NCBI GenBank assembly: GCA_938022345.1
Contig: CALIEP010000079.1
Location: forward strand, 1 to 11,415
Direction of reading: 5' to 3'
Origin: an uncultured Actinomyces sp.
Lineage (GTDB): Bacteria > Actinomycetota > Actinomycetes > Actinomycetales > Actinomycetaceae
DNA: 11,415 nucleotides
Shown here piece after piece: positions 1 through 6,382 of the stretch. The position numbers and the translations under genes are program-made. Numbering within the stretch: position 1 is the first letter of the stretch; each line of letters starts with the position of its first letter. A model generated the notes under the pieces. The model saw only the letters and a list, made by a program, of their open reading frames with translations. It ran no database searches and was not told the origin of the DNA.

Positions 1-1
1 C

Positions 2-514
2 GCGGTTCTCGCAGGCGGTCTCCTCCAGCAGGTCGGCACCCCGCAGGAAATGTACGAACGCCCCGCCAACGAGTTCGTTGCCGGCTTCATCGGCTCCCCC
101 GCCATGAACCTGGGCAAGTTCAAGGTCGAGGGCAACGTTGCAAAGCTCGGCACCGCAGAGGTTCCGCTCTCTCAGGCAACCTTGGACGCCATGGTTCCCG
201 AAGACGAAGGCAAGATCACGATCGGCTTCCGTCCCGAGGGCCTCGAGGTTGTTTCTGAGGACACCGAGAACACCATTCCGATCGAAGTTGAATTCGTTGA
301 GGAACTGGGTTCGGACGCCTACATCTACGGTCACCTTGCAGGCGCAGACTCCGGCCACGGCCTGGGTTCGGGCAGCGAAGTAAAGGGCGAGCAGCTGATC
401 GTCCGCGTTCCTCCGCGCACCGCTCCGAAGCCCGGCGGCGTGATCCACACTCGCATCAAGGCTGGACAGCAGCACAACTTCTCTGCATCCACCGGCGATC
501 GTCTGCCCGAGTGA
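2..514 (+). CDS. ugpC: ABC transporter ATP-binding protein, MalK/UgpC type (5' truncated)
   Basis: C-terminal 170 residues of a carbohydrate/glycerol-3-phosphate importer ATPase; the Walker A, signature and Walker B regions lie before the window. The fragment starts in frame at base 2 and reads AVLAGGLLQQVGTPQEMYER, followed by a PANEFVAGFIGSPAMN stretch. That junction between the nucleotide-binding domain and the regulatory OB/TOBE domain is highly characteristic of MalK, MsmK and UgpC. The rest is a TOBE-like beta domain ending in the family's usual H-F-S-x-x-TG-D-R-L tail. The protein would sit on the cytosolic face of the membrane and power a sugar-type permease encoded elsewhere. In actinobacteria such ATPases are often shared by several importers, so the substrate (maltose-type sugars, other oligosaccharides or glycerol 3-phosphate) cannot be read from this fragment. 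The symbol follows the common family label. A strong terminator follows 30 bases after the stop, so this is the last gene of its unit. Confidence 0.9.
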   Translation, partial: AVLAGGLLQQVGTPQEMYERPANEFVAGFIGSPAMNLGKFKVEGNVAKLGTAEVPLSQATLDAMVPEDEGKITIGFRPEGLEVVSEDTENTIPIEVEFVEELGSDAYIYGHLAGADSGHGLGSGSEVKGEQLIVRVPPRTAPKPGGVIHTRIKAGQQHNFSASTGDRLPE

Positions 515-544
515 TCAAGAGTTTCTGATCATTCAAACGGCTCA

Positions 545-580
545 CACGGGGCCCGCAACCACACGGTTGCGGGCCCCGTG
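545..580 (+). terminator. Strong hairpin terminator after the ABC ATPase gene
   Basis: A perfect 16-bp inverted repeat (arms 545-560 and 565-580, CACGGGGCCC... with its complement) has a 4-base ACAC loop and a G+C-rich stem. It starts 30 bases after the TGA of the ABC ATPase. There is no T-run after it, which is common for actinobacterial hairpin terminators. It separates that gene from the DUF4032 gene, whose ATG lies 32 bases further on. Confidence 0.85.
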
Positions 581-600
581 CCCTATCGTGCAATGAATGA

Positions 601-606
601 GACAAT
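601..606 (+). promoter_or_regulatory. Possible -10 element for a leaderless DUF4032 transcript
   Basis: GACAAT lies at 601-606, exactly 6 bases before the ATG at 613. A transcript starting about 7 bases downstream would begin at the start codon. No convincing Shine-Dalgarno sequence precedes this ATG, which fits leaderless expression, common in actinobacteria. No clear -35 is visible because the region upstream is the terminator stem. This is a weak, motif-only call. Confidence 0.3.
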
Positions 607-612
607 AGAGCC

Positions 613-2031
613 ATGCCCATTCCCTCAACGCTTGAGATCACGGCAGCAACGGTTGACCCGGCACTGCTGGATTTACCTTGGGATCTTCCCCTTGAAGACT
701 GGCCCAAGGAAATCCTTGCCGCACTTCCACGCGGCATTTCACGCCACGTCGTTCGCTTCGTCAATCTTTCCGACAGGGTGATAGCAGTTAAAGAGATCGG
801 GGAAAGCGTCGCGTACAAAGAGTACGAACTCCTTCGCGACCTCTCACGAATGGGAGCTCCCTCGGTTATCCCCACGGCAGTTGTCAGCGGCCGGCGAGAT
901 GCTTTTGGTGAGGAACTCGCAGCCGTATTGGTAACCGAACACCTGCAGTTCTCCCTTCCCTACCGCGCAGTCTTCTCGCAGCACATGACGCCAGACACCG
1001 CGGGACGTTTAATTGATGCTTTGGCCGTCCTTCTTGTTCGGCTCCATCTTCTGGGCTTCTATTGGGGCGATGTTTCACTGTCGAACACCTTGTTCAGGCG
1101 CGATGCCGGGTCATTTTCTGCCTACCTCGTCGACGCGGAAACCGGTGAAATCCATCCTTCTCTGACCGAAGGGCAGCGCCTGTACGACGTCGATCTGGCG
1201 CGCACCAACATCATCGGTGAACTCATGGATCTGCAGGCGGGATCTTTCTTCCCCAGCGAAGAAGACCCAATCGAAGTCGGCGACCGCATTCGTTCCCGCT
1301 ACCTTGAGCTCTGGGATGAACTCACGGGTCCTGAGGTCATCGAAACCAACCAGAAATGGCGTGTTGCTCAGAGCATCCGCCGACTCAATGATCTGGGCTT
1401 CGAGGTCGGAGAACTTCAGATGTCCTCGGATCTTGATGGCACCCACATGATCATCACCCCGAAGGTTGTCGACGCCGGCCACCATCACCGAAAGCTCATG
1501 CGCTTAACCGGCATGGATGTCGGCGAAAATCAGGCACAGCGAATGCTCAATGACATCGAGACCTACCGTGCAATGACCGGGAAGAACAAGATCCCCCTGG
1601 AAATCGTTGCTCACGAGTGGATGAACGAAGTCTTCGAACCCGTCATCAGCGCTGTTCCCGCCGAACTTGCTGCGAAGCTTGAACCCGCACAGATTTTCCA
1701 CGAATTCCTTGAGCACCGCTGGTATTTGGCCGAAGAGGCCGGACGCGACATCCCCCAAGATGAGGCGATCGAGTCCTACGTGAAGAGCATTCTTCCAACC
1801 AAGCGTGACGAAGCGATGCTGCTGGATCCGGCGCTGATGGCCCAACCTGAGGAAGGCACGGCCTCGGAGATGGAAACGCTCACTGAAGAAGAGGGTTTCA
1901 GCCGCCAAGAAGAGCGCGCGGGAATTGACGGAATGCACGGGAAAGCTGACGAGACCGAAGAGAATTCGGGTCGCCCAAAGATGCAATTCGTCCCGGGGAT
2001 TGGCTTAATTCCCGTCGACGATTACTTCTAG
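613..2031 (+). CDS. DUF4032 domain protein with kinase-like N-terminal half
   Basis: A 472-residue cytosolic protein with no signal peptide or membrane segment. I recognise it as the actinobacterial DUF4032 family. The N-terminal half (about 45-200) reads like a small kinase of the lipopolysaccharide-kinase/Rio type. It has a possible ATP-binding lysine in RVIAVKEI (K60) and a glutamate in KEYELL (E70 or E72). A catalytic-loop-like GFYWGDVSLSNTLF follows (D153, N158), then a metal-binding-like YLVDAETGE (D174). The DUF4032 region follows (about 230-400), with WRVAQSIRRLNDLGFEVGE and the HHHRKLMRLTG stretch. The tail at 412-455 is acidic and probably disordered. The start at 613 is the first in-frame ATG after the upstream terminator. 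The GDPD gene follows after 48 bases and may be co-transcribed. The biochemical role is unknown to me; kinase activity is inferred from motif spacing only. Confidence 0.85.
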   Translation: MPIPSTLEITAATVDPALLDLPWDLPLEDWPKEILAALPRGISRHVVRFVNLSDRVIAVKEIGESVAYKEYELLRDLSRMGAPSVIPTAVVSGRRDAFGEELAAVLVTEHLQFSLPYRAVFSQHMTPDTAGRLIDALAVLLVRLHLLGFYWGDVSLSNTLFRRDAGSFSAYLVDAETGEIHPSLTEGQRLYDVDLARTNIIGELMDLQAGSFFPSEEDPIEVGDRIRSRYLELWDELTGPEVIETNQKWRVAQSIRRLNDLGFEVGELQMSSDLDGTHMIITPKVVDAGHHHRKLMRLTGMDVGENQAQRMLNDIETYRAMTGKNKIPLEIVAHEWMNEVFEPVISAVPAELAAKLEPAQIFHEFLEHRWYLAEEAGRDIPQDEAIESYVKSILPTKRDEAMLLDPALMAQPEEGTASEMETLTEEEGFSRQEERAGIDGMHGKADETEENSGRPKMQFVPGIGLIPVDDYF

Positions 2032-2079
2032 ACCCTTATATGGCCTCGGCACGTGTTGTGAAGAAATGAAGGATACACA

Positions 2080-2829
2080 ATGAGCGAATTCCCAAAGATT
2101 ATTGCCCATCGCGGCGCATCGACCCTAGCACCCGAGAATACGATCGCAGCCTTTGCGAAGGCCTCGGAAATTGGGGCCCGCTGGTGTGAGTGCGATCTAG
2201 GCGTCATGGCCGATGGGACGCTGCTGGTGATCCACGATGACACGGTCGACCGCACAACGAATTCTTCAGGTTCTTGGGATTCCTGGGGCTACGGAGAACT
2301 GCGCCGACTTGATGCGGGTGCATGGTTTTCTCCGACCTACCGTTTCGAACGCATTCCTGAGCTGGCCGATGTGGTGTCTTTTGCGAATGCGACGCAGACA
2401 TCCTTCAATATTGAGCTGAAGCCTCGAGCCGCGGGGAAGCGCCGCGATACATTGGTTGAAAACCTTGAGGTTGCACTGCAGTCCTTCAAAAATAAGAGTG
2501 GGCTGCTGATTTCTTCCTTCGACCACGAGCTGCTCGGCGCAGTCCGTAAAGCGATGCCCGAGCTTCCACTGGCCTGGCTGTGCCGTCGCGATGAGGTCAC
2601 TAATGGTTCCTGGCGTCAGGCTGCCGATCTTGGATGCAGCGCCATCCATCCCGCTTGGGAAGGGCTGACCGAGGTTGAGGTGAGCGAGATGCTGAGCGCT
2701 GGCTTCGAAGTGAACGCCTGGACCGTCAATTCTCTTGAGGATGCACGCACAGCCGCGAAATGGGGAGTCAGCGGGATCTTTACCGACCGCGTACAAGATT
2801 TTCCCGCCGAGGCCCTGGCTCGCGCTTAA
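2080..2829 (+). CDS. Glycerophosphodiester phosphodiesterase (GDPD family)
   Basis: A 249-residue enzyme of the GDPD TIM-barrel family, which hydrolyses glycerophosphodiesters to sn-glycerol 3-phosphate and an alcohol. All diagnostic motifs are present: HRG at residues 10-12 (catalytic H10, R11), PEN with E19 and N20, the metal-ligand pair E37/D39 in CECDLGVMADG, the second catalytic histidine in IHDDTVDRTT (H52), NIELK (E112), and the C-terminal NAWTVN strand. The length is normal for the short cytosolic type, and there is no signal peptide, so it acts on imported or internally released substrates. GAAGGA at 2068-2073 lies 6 bases before the ATG and fixes the start. The stop TAA overlaps the stop of the convergent RNA methyltransferase gene by 4 bases. 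The HAD-IIA phosphatase nearby and the UgpC-like ATPase upstream suggest, but do not prove, a glycerophosphate salvage role. Confidence 0.93.
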   Translation: MSEFPKIIAHRGASTLAPENTIAAFAKASEIGARWCECDLGVMADGTLLVIHDDTVDRTTNSSGSWDSWGYGELRRLDAGAWFSPTYRFERIPELADVVSFANATQTSFNIELKPRAAGKRRDTLVENLEVALQSFKNKSGLLISSFDHELLGAVRKAMPELPLAWLCRRDEVTNGSWRQAADLGCSAIHPAWEGLTEVEVSEMLSAGFEVNAWTVNSLEDARTAAKWGVSGIFTDRVQDFPAEALARA

Positions 2830-3449
2830 GAGTGCTGAATCACCCACGCCCACATGGCGATTGCCGCGGCGTGGCCCACGTTCATTGAGCGAGTCGAACC
2901 GCGCTGCGTGATGTGGAGGATCTCGCCGCACTGCGCGCGCATTTCTTCGCTCAAACCACTGGATTCTTCCCCAAATATCAGGCATGCATGAGCGGGAAGC
3001 TGGTGACCTTCCAGCGGAATTGAACCTGGCACATTGTCAATGCCAACCAGCGACAATCCTCTTTCGCGAACCGAATCAGCGAATTCCGTGACATCGCTGT
3101 GATGGACGACGTCTAGGTATCGATCCGTTACCATCGCGCCACGCCGATTCCAGCGCCGCCTTCCAACGATATGTACGCGGCTGACTCCCAGAGCATTCGC
3201 GCTTCGAACGATTGAGCCGATATTGAAATCGTGTCCTAAATTCTCGATGGCGATCTCAAAGGGAAGTGCGTGGGCAGCGATATCAGCGATAATCGCCTCC
3301 ATTTTCCAATAACGGTAGCGGTCCTCGACATTGCGCCGATCACCATCGGCAAGGAGCTGGGGATCGTAGACATCATCGCTCGGCCAGTTCTCGGGGCCGC
3401 CAGGCCAGGGGCCAACGCCCACTTCTGGCTGAGAGTTTGCGTCCATCAT
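2826..3449 (-). CDS. TrmH/SpoU family RNA 2'-O-methyltransferase
   Basis: A 207-residue SPOUT-class methyltransferase, predicted to transfer a methyl group from S-adenosylmethionine to a ribose 2'-OH in tRNA or rRNA. All three SpoU motifs are visible. Motif 1 is NLGHDFNIGSIVRSANALG (N70, N76, catalytic-type R82); motif 2 is LIFGEESSGL (about 157-166); motif 3 is ITQRGSTRSMNVGHAAAIA (about 180-198). The N-terminal 60 residues are poorly conserved in type, with no recognisable RNA-binding domain, so substrate assignment is open. The reading frame could extend upstream to 3515, but I place the start at the ATG at 3449. AGGAAG lies 6 bases before it, and the likely promoter (3484-3490) would be inside the longer version. 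A second ATG directly follows. The 3' end overlaps the GDPD stop. As I recall, actinobacteria often keep such a gene near pyrE, and a PyrE-like gene lies nearby here. Confidence 0.9.
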   Translation of the reverse strand: MMDANSQPEVGVGPWPGGPENWPSDDVYDPQLLADGDRRNVEDRYRYWKMEAIIADIAAHALPFEIAIENLGHDFNIGSIVRSANALGVSRVHIVGRRRWNRRGAMVTDRYLDVVHHSDVTEFADSVRERGLSLVGIDNVPGSIPLEGHQLPAHACLIFGEESSGLSEEMRAQCGEILHITQRGSTRSMNVGHAAAIAMWAWVIQHS

Positions 3450-3451
3450 CG

Positions 3452-3461
3452 CCTTCTTCCT
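3452..3461 (-). promoter_or_regulatory. Ribosome binding site that sets the methyltransferase start
   Basis: On the minus strand this reads AGGAAGAAGG, followed by CG and then ATGATG. The AGGAAG part is 6 bases from the first ATG at 3449, an ideal spacing. This favours the 207-residue product over the 229-residue reading from 3515. Confidence 0.75.
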
Positions 3462-3483
3462 ACCGAATGAACCCGCAAACAGA

Positions 3484-3490
3484 TACATTA
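3484..3490. promoter_or_regulatory. Symmetric -10 element shared by two divergent genes
   Basis: TACATTA reads as a -10 hexamer in both directions: TACATT (3484-3489) on the plus strand and TAATGT (3490-3485) on the minus strand. Plus-strand transcription starting about 7 bases downstream would begin at the ATG of the HAD gene (3496), giving a leaderless mRNA; no Shine-Dalgarno precedes that ATG. Minus-strand transcription would start near 3478, leaving a leader of about 29 bases with a good ribosome binding site for the methyltransferase. Neither side has a good -35. This is inference from motif and spacing. Confidence 0.4.
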
Positions 3491-3495
3491 GATGC

Positions 3496-4314
3496 ATGAC
3501 GAATTCACTTTCCACCGCACTGTCGGATATGCCCCCAATTAGCGCATGGCTGTCAGATATGGACGGCGTTCTTGTAAAAGAGAATCGCGCTCTTCCCGGT
3601 GCTCAGGACTTCATCTCGGCGTTGGAAGAAAATGGGATCCCTTTCCTGGTTCTCACGAACAATTCGATCTTCACGAACCGTGACCTTTCTGCTCGGCTTG
3701 CGAACTCGGGCCTGAAGGTCCCCGAGGAACACATTTGGACCTCTGCTAATGCGACTGCCGCCTTCCTCTCCCAGCAGTCGCCCAATTCGACGGCTTATGT
3801 CATTGGCGAGGCCGGACTGACGACGGCCCTCCACACCGCGGGCTACGTCATGACCGACCAGGACCCCGAATACGTCGTTCTTGGAGAGACCCGCTTCTAT
3901 GACTTTTACGCGCTCACCACTGCAATTCGTCTGATCGAGCGCGGTGCGAAGTTCATTGCAACCAACCCGGATGTCTCAGGCCCTTCCGATGAAGGAACCC
4001 TACCTGCAGCAGGTTCCATCGCAGCGATGATCCAAGCAGCGACTGGCAAGGCTCCCTACTTTGTCGGTAAGCCAAACCCCGTCATGATTCGCGCCGGCCT
4101 CAACAAGATCGGTGCACACTCCGAACAAGCTGCAATGGTTGGCGACCGCATGGATACGGATGTCCGCGCGGGTGTCGAGGCTGGCATGAGGACCTTCTTG
4201 GTGCTCTCGGGTTCGACGCGCTCAGATGACGTGGCGAACTTCCCCTACCGTCCCTTCCGTATCTACGACGGAATTGGTGACCTGATCCGTTACGTCCAGC
4301 CCGCATCCAACTGA
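3496..4314 (+). CDS. HAD-IIA family phosphatase (NagD-like)
   Basis: A 272-residue haloacid dehalogenase-superfamily hydrolase of subclass IIA. Motif I is WLSDMDGVL (nucleophile D21, acid/base D23), motif II is FLVLTNNS (T54), motif III is the lysine in VGKPNP (K192), and motif IV is MVGDRMDTDV (D217, D222). A C2-type cap of about 100 residues lies between motifs II and III, as in NagD and in phosphoglycolate or glycerol-3-phosphate phosphatases. It is a cytosolic, Mg-dependent phosphomonoesterase. The M. tuberculosis member Rv1692 is a glycerol-3-phosphate phosphatase in glycerophospholipid recycling. With a GDPD gene 670 bases away, that substrate is attractive here but unproven. The ATG at 3496 sits 6 bases after a -10-like TACATT and has no ribosome binding site, suggesting leaderless translation; M12 (3529) is an alternative start. 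The next gene begins directly after this stop (TGAATG). Confidence 0.92.
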   Translation: MTNSLSTALSDMPPISAWLSDMDGVLVKENRALPGAQDFISALEENGIPFLVLTNNSIFTNRDLSARLANSGLKVPEEHIWTSANATAAFLSQQSPNSTAYVIGEAGLTTALHTAGYVMTDQDPEYVVLGETRFYDFYALTTAIRLIERGAKFIATNPDVSGPSDEGTLPAAGSIAAMIQAATGKAPYFVGKPNPVMIRAGLNKIGAHSEQAAMVGDRMDTDVRAGVEAGMRTFLVLSGSTRSDDVANFPYRPFRIYDGIGDLIRYVQPASN

Positions 4315-4830
4315 ATGGGAACAATGATCACTCACGATCCTCAGCTCCTTGCCCTGCGCGCTCTCACTGCACCATTACTAGGCACCGAAGAACCACTTGC
4401 GCACCTCAATGAGATTTCTTTGAGCGCTCAAGGCGCGGCTGTTTGCGGTCATGTCCTCATTGATCTACTCGAGGAAAATGACCTCGCAATCGGTGACTAC
4501 GAAGTGGTGATCGCACCCGAAGGTGACGGCGCACTTGCTGCCGCGATGATTCACGCAGCGGGAGGGCGAGGACTGGATCTGGACGCCGCACTTCTCCAGC
4601 CGACTCAGGCGACGGCCTCGGACACGCCTTTCACCGGCGCACCCATCCACGGGCGTCCGGCGGTCCTTCTGGCGAACTCTTCTTTGGTCGACACCGGTGC
4701 GCTTCATGAAGCAGCGGAATGCGCGGGCGCCACAGTGGTCGGAGTTGTTTCCCTCCTCCCCGACCCTTCAACGCAGGATTTCGCACGCGAATCAGGACTC
4801 ACCTACTGCGCGCCATCGCTTGCTGATTAA
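4315..4830 (+). CDS. Degenerate phosphoribosyltransferase-like (PyrE-like) protein
   Basis: A 171-residue protein that I read as a divergent type-I phosphoribosyltransferase fold, nearest in layout to orotate phosphoribosyltransferase. The early part GHVLIDLLEENDLAIGDYEV with VVIAPEGDGALAAAMI (about 45-79) matches the PyrE pattern 'liDll...yDvvvGpe.gG.pLAaa'. AVLLANSSLVDTGALHEAAE with CAGATVVGVVSLL (about 116-148) occupies the place of the PRPP loop. However, the two acidic residues before that loop are replaced by N121-S122, and the flexible Lys/His-Gly catalytic loop is not recognisable. Loss of ordinary transferase activity is therefore likely, leaving a regulatory or moonlighting role or a different ligand. 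The ATG at 4315 abuts the HAD stop, so translation is probably coupled. An ATG at 4324 is possible, but the GGGA before it is only 3 bases away. The fold assignment is moderately sure. Confidence 0.6.
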   Translation: MGTMITHDPQLLALRALTAPLLGTEEPLAHLNEISLSAQGAAVCGHVLIDLLEENDLAIGDYEVVIAPEGDGALAAAMIHAAGGRGLDLDAALLQPTQATASDTPFTGAPIHGRPAVLLANSSLVDTGALHEAAECAGATVVGVVSLLPDPSTQDFARESGLTYCAPSLAD

Positions 4831-4841
4831 TCACCAAAACG

Positions 4842-4864
4842 GTCATCATCGCGTGATGTATGAC
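4842..4864. promoter_or_regulatory. Candidate operator over the transporter promoter
   Basis: This segment holds a near-palindrome, CATCGCGTGATG (4847-4858), flanked by GTCAT (4842-4846) and its complement ATGAC (4860-4864). The two symmetries have slightly different centres. It covers the -35 region and ends 1 base before the TATAAT, a typical place for a repressor or for a response regulator's partner. No known regulator motif is matched. Confidence 0.3.
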
Positions 4865-4871
4865 ATATAAT
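4843..4871 (+). promoter_or_regulatory. Promoter of the transporter-kinase-regulator operon
   Basis: A perfect -10 TATAAT lies at 4866-4871, with a weak -35-like TCATCA at 4843-4848 (17-base spacer). Transcription would start near 4878, giving a leader of about 32 bases with CGAGG at 4898-4902, 7 bases before the ATG at 4910. It is the only consensus -10 in the gap after the previous gene. Confidence 0.65.
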
Positions 4872-4909
4872 TATGCGTACTCATTCCGTGAAGACAACGA
4901 GGTCTGCCC

Positions 4910-6382
4910 ATGGTACGCCGCAACCGCAGTACTGCATCTGTATCTATTAACCCGCGCTCCGCGCAGAACATGTCGACCCGACCGGCCGACTTTACTGCGA
5001 CCAAGCAACGCCTGAGCCCCTTCAAGGTGTTTGGAGCTGTGGGCGCGCTGATATCGATCATCACCTGCCTGCTCATCCAACTTCCGGGCCTCGACGCCTC
5101 GGGAACCAGAATGTTTGGGATCTTCTTGGCGGCAATTCTCTTGTGGGTCACCGAGGCCGTCCCGCTTGCGGGTACCGCGGTCCTGGTGATTTTCCTCGAG
5201 GTCCTCTTCATCTCTGACCATGCTCTTTTGAGCATCCCCGAGAAAGCCCCCGCCTACACAAAGTTCTTTGGAGCTCTGGCCAACCCAGTCATCATCCTCT
5301 TCTTGGGCGGATTCATGGTTGCCGACGGAGCTGCGAAGTACAAGGTCGACCGCGCACTCTCCGCAGTGCTGCTGAAACCATTCATTGGCAAGCCGCGACT
5401 GACCGTCATGGGGGTTATGCTCATCACCGCAATCATGAGCATGTTCATGTCAAACACCGCAACAACGGCAACCATGTTTGCCGTCATGATGCCGGTCATC
5501 ATGGCCCTTCCCGAAGGTAAGGCACGAACAGGTATCGCCTTATCGATCCCGGTTGCTGCGAATGTTGGAGGCATGGGAACACCCGTTGGTACTCCCCCGA
5601 ACGCCATCGCCCTGGGCGCCCTGGAAAACGCGGGTATCAAAGTCACCTTCTTCCAATGGATGCTGGCAGCGGTCCCGCTCATGTTGGTTCTTCTGGTACT
5701 GTCATGGGCATTCATCGCGTGGCGCTACATTCCGTCCAATGCAAAGTTTGACATTGACACCTCTGCGCGATTCGAGAAGTCAAAGAGCGCCGTCATCTTC
5801 TATGCGGTCGCAGGCCTGACGATCCTTCTGTGGATGACCGAATCTTTGCACCACATCTCCTCCAATATCGTTGGCTTCCTTCCCGTCGTCGTTCTGCTAA
5901 TGACAAAGGTGATGAGCGGAGATGACCTGCGCGCATTGGATTGGCCTGTTCTGTGGCTCGTTGCCGGAGGCATCGCACTCGGTTCCGGCGTCAGTGCGAC
6001 TGGCTTGGATAAATGGATGCTCGGTTCAATCCAGTGGGCCTCGATCCCCGGCGCACTGCTCATCCTGGTTCTGGCTCTGGTCGGATGGGTCACTTCCAAC
6101 GTCATCTCCCACTCGGCTTCGGCGAACCTTCTGGTCCCCATGGGTATGGGCCTAGCAGCCACGGTATCGACAGGTGCCGCAGAGATCGCTATGGTCATTG
6201 CCCTCGGCTGCTCGCTGGGAATGTGCCTACCGATTTCGACCCCTCCGAACGCGATTGCCTACTCAACAGGAACCACCCCAACAAAGGAAATGGCCATCGT
6301 TGGCATCATCGTCGGCGTCGTCGGCATTGTCCTTCTCTCCTTCGTCGCACCTTTGACCTGGGGTGCGATCGGGGTGATGTAG
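4910..6382 (+). CDS. DASS/SLC13-family anion symporter
   Basis: A 490-residue integral membrane protein of the divalent anion:sodium symporter family (typical substrates succinate, malate, citrate, sometimes sulfate). After a Ser/Arg-rich cytosolic N-terminus (1-36) come about eleven hydrophobic segments. The two inverted halves are visible. The first hairpin tip has SNTATTATM (S181-N182-T183), with the helical partner motif GGMGTPVGTPPNAIALG (about 220-236). The second has VTSNVISHSASANLLVP (S396-N397-V398), with LPISTPPNAIAYSTG (440-454). Paired SNT and TPPN-type motifs form the substrate and Na+ sites in VcINDY. The second SNT here is SNV-x-SH, a variant that could alter ion or substrate choice. 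The start is fixed by CGAGG 7 bases upstream. Its stop TAG touches the GTG start of the histidine kinase gene, so the two are translationally coupled. Confidence 0.93.
   Translation: MVRRNRSTASVSINPRSAQNMSTRPADFTATKQRLSPFKVFGAVGALISIITCLLIQLPGLDASGTRMFGIFLAAILLWVTEAVPLAGTAVLVIFLEVLFISDHALLSIPEKAPAYTKFFGALANPVIILFLGGFMVADGAAKYKVDRALSAVLLKPFIGKPRLTVMGVMLITAIMSMFMSNTATTATMFAVMMPVIMALPEGKARTGIALSIPVAANVGGMGTPVGTPPNAIALGALENAGIKVTFFQWMLAAVPLMLVLLVLSWAFIAWRYIPSNAKFDIDTSARFEKSKSAVIFYAVAGLTILLWMTESLHHISSNIVGFLPVVVLLMTKVMSGDDLRALDWPVLWLVAGGIALGSGVSATGLDKWMLGSIQWASIPGALLILVLALVGWVTSNVISHSASANLLVPMGMGLAATVSTGAAEIAMVIALGCSLGMCLPISTPPNAIAYSTGTTPTKEMAIVGIIVGVVGIVLLSFVAPLTWGAIGVM

Noticed and set aside
1504..1986. 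160-codon minus-strand frame opposite the DUF4032 gene
   Set aside because: No family features and no start signals; it arises from the codon bias of the real gene on the other strand.
2826..2829. Overlapping convergent stops of GDPD and methyltransferase as a special regulatory site
   Set aside because: A 4-base overlap of TAA codons is ordinary in compact genomes, and no terminator hairpin is visible around it.
2266..2985. 239-codon minus-strand open frame opposite the GDPD gene
   Set aside because: It is antisense to a gene with all its catalytic motifs, has no recognisable domain or ribosome binding site, and overlaps the methyltransferase gene; a shadow frame.
3450..3515. N-terminal extension of the RNA methyltransferase to 3515
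   Set aside because: It would run over the divergent promoter and into the HAD gene; a good ribosome binding site sits right before the ATG at 3449.
4873..4950. Short upstream open frame (25 codons) beginning within the TATAAT region
   Set aside because: Its ATG lies upstream of the predicted transcription start, and it has no ribosome binding site.
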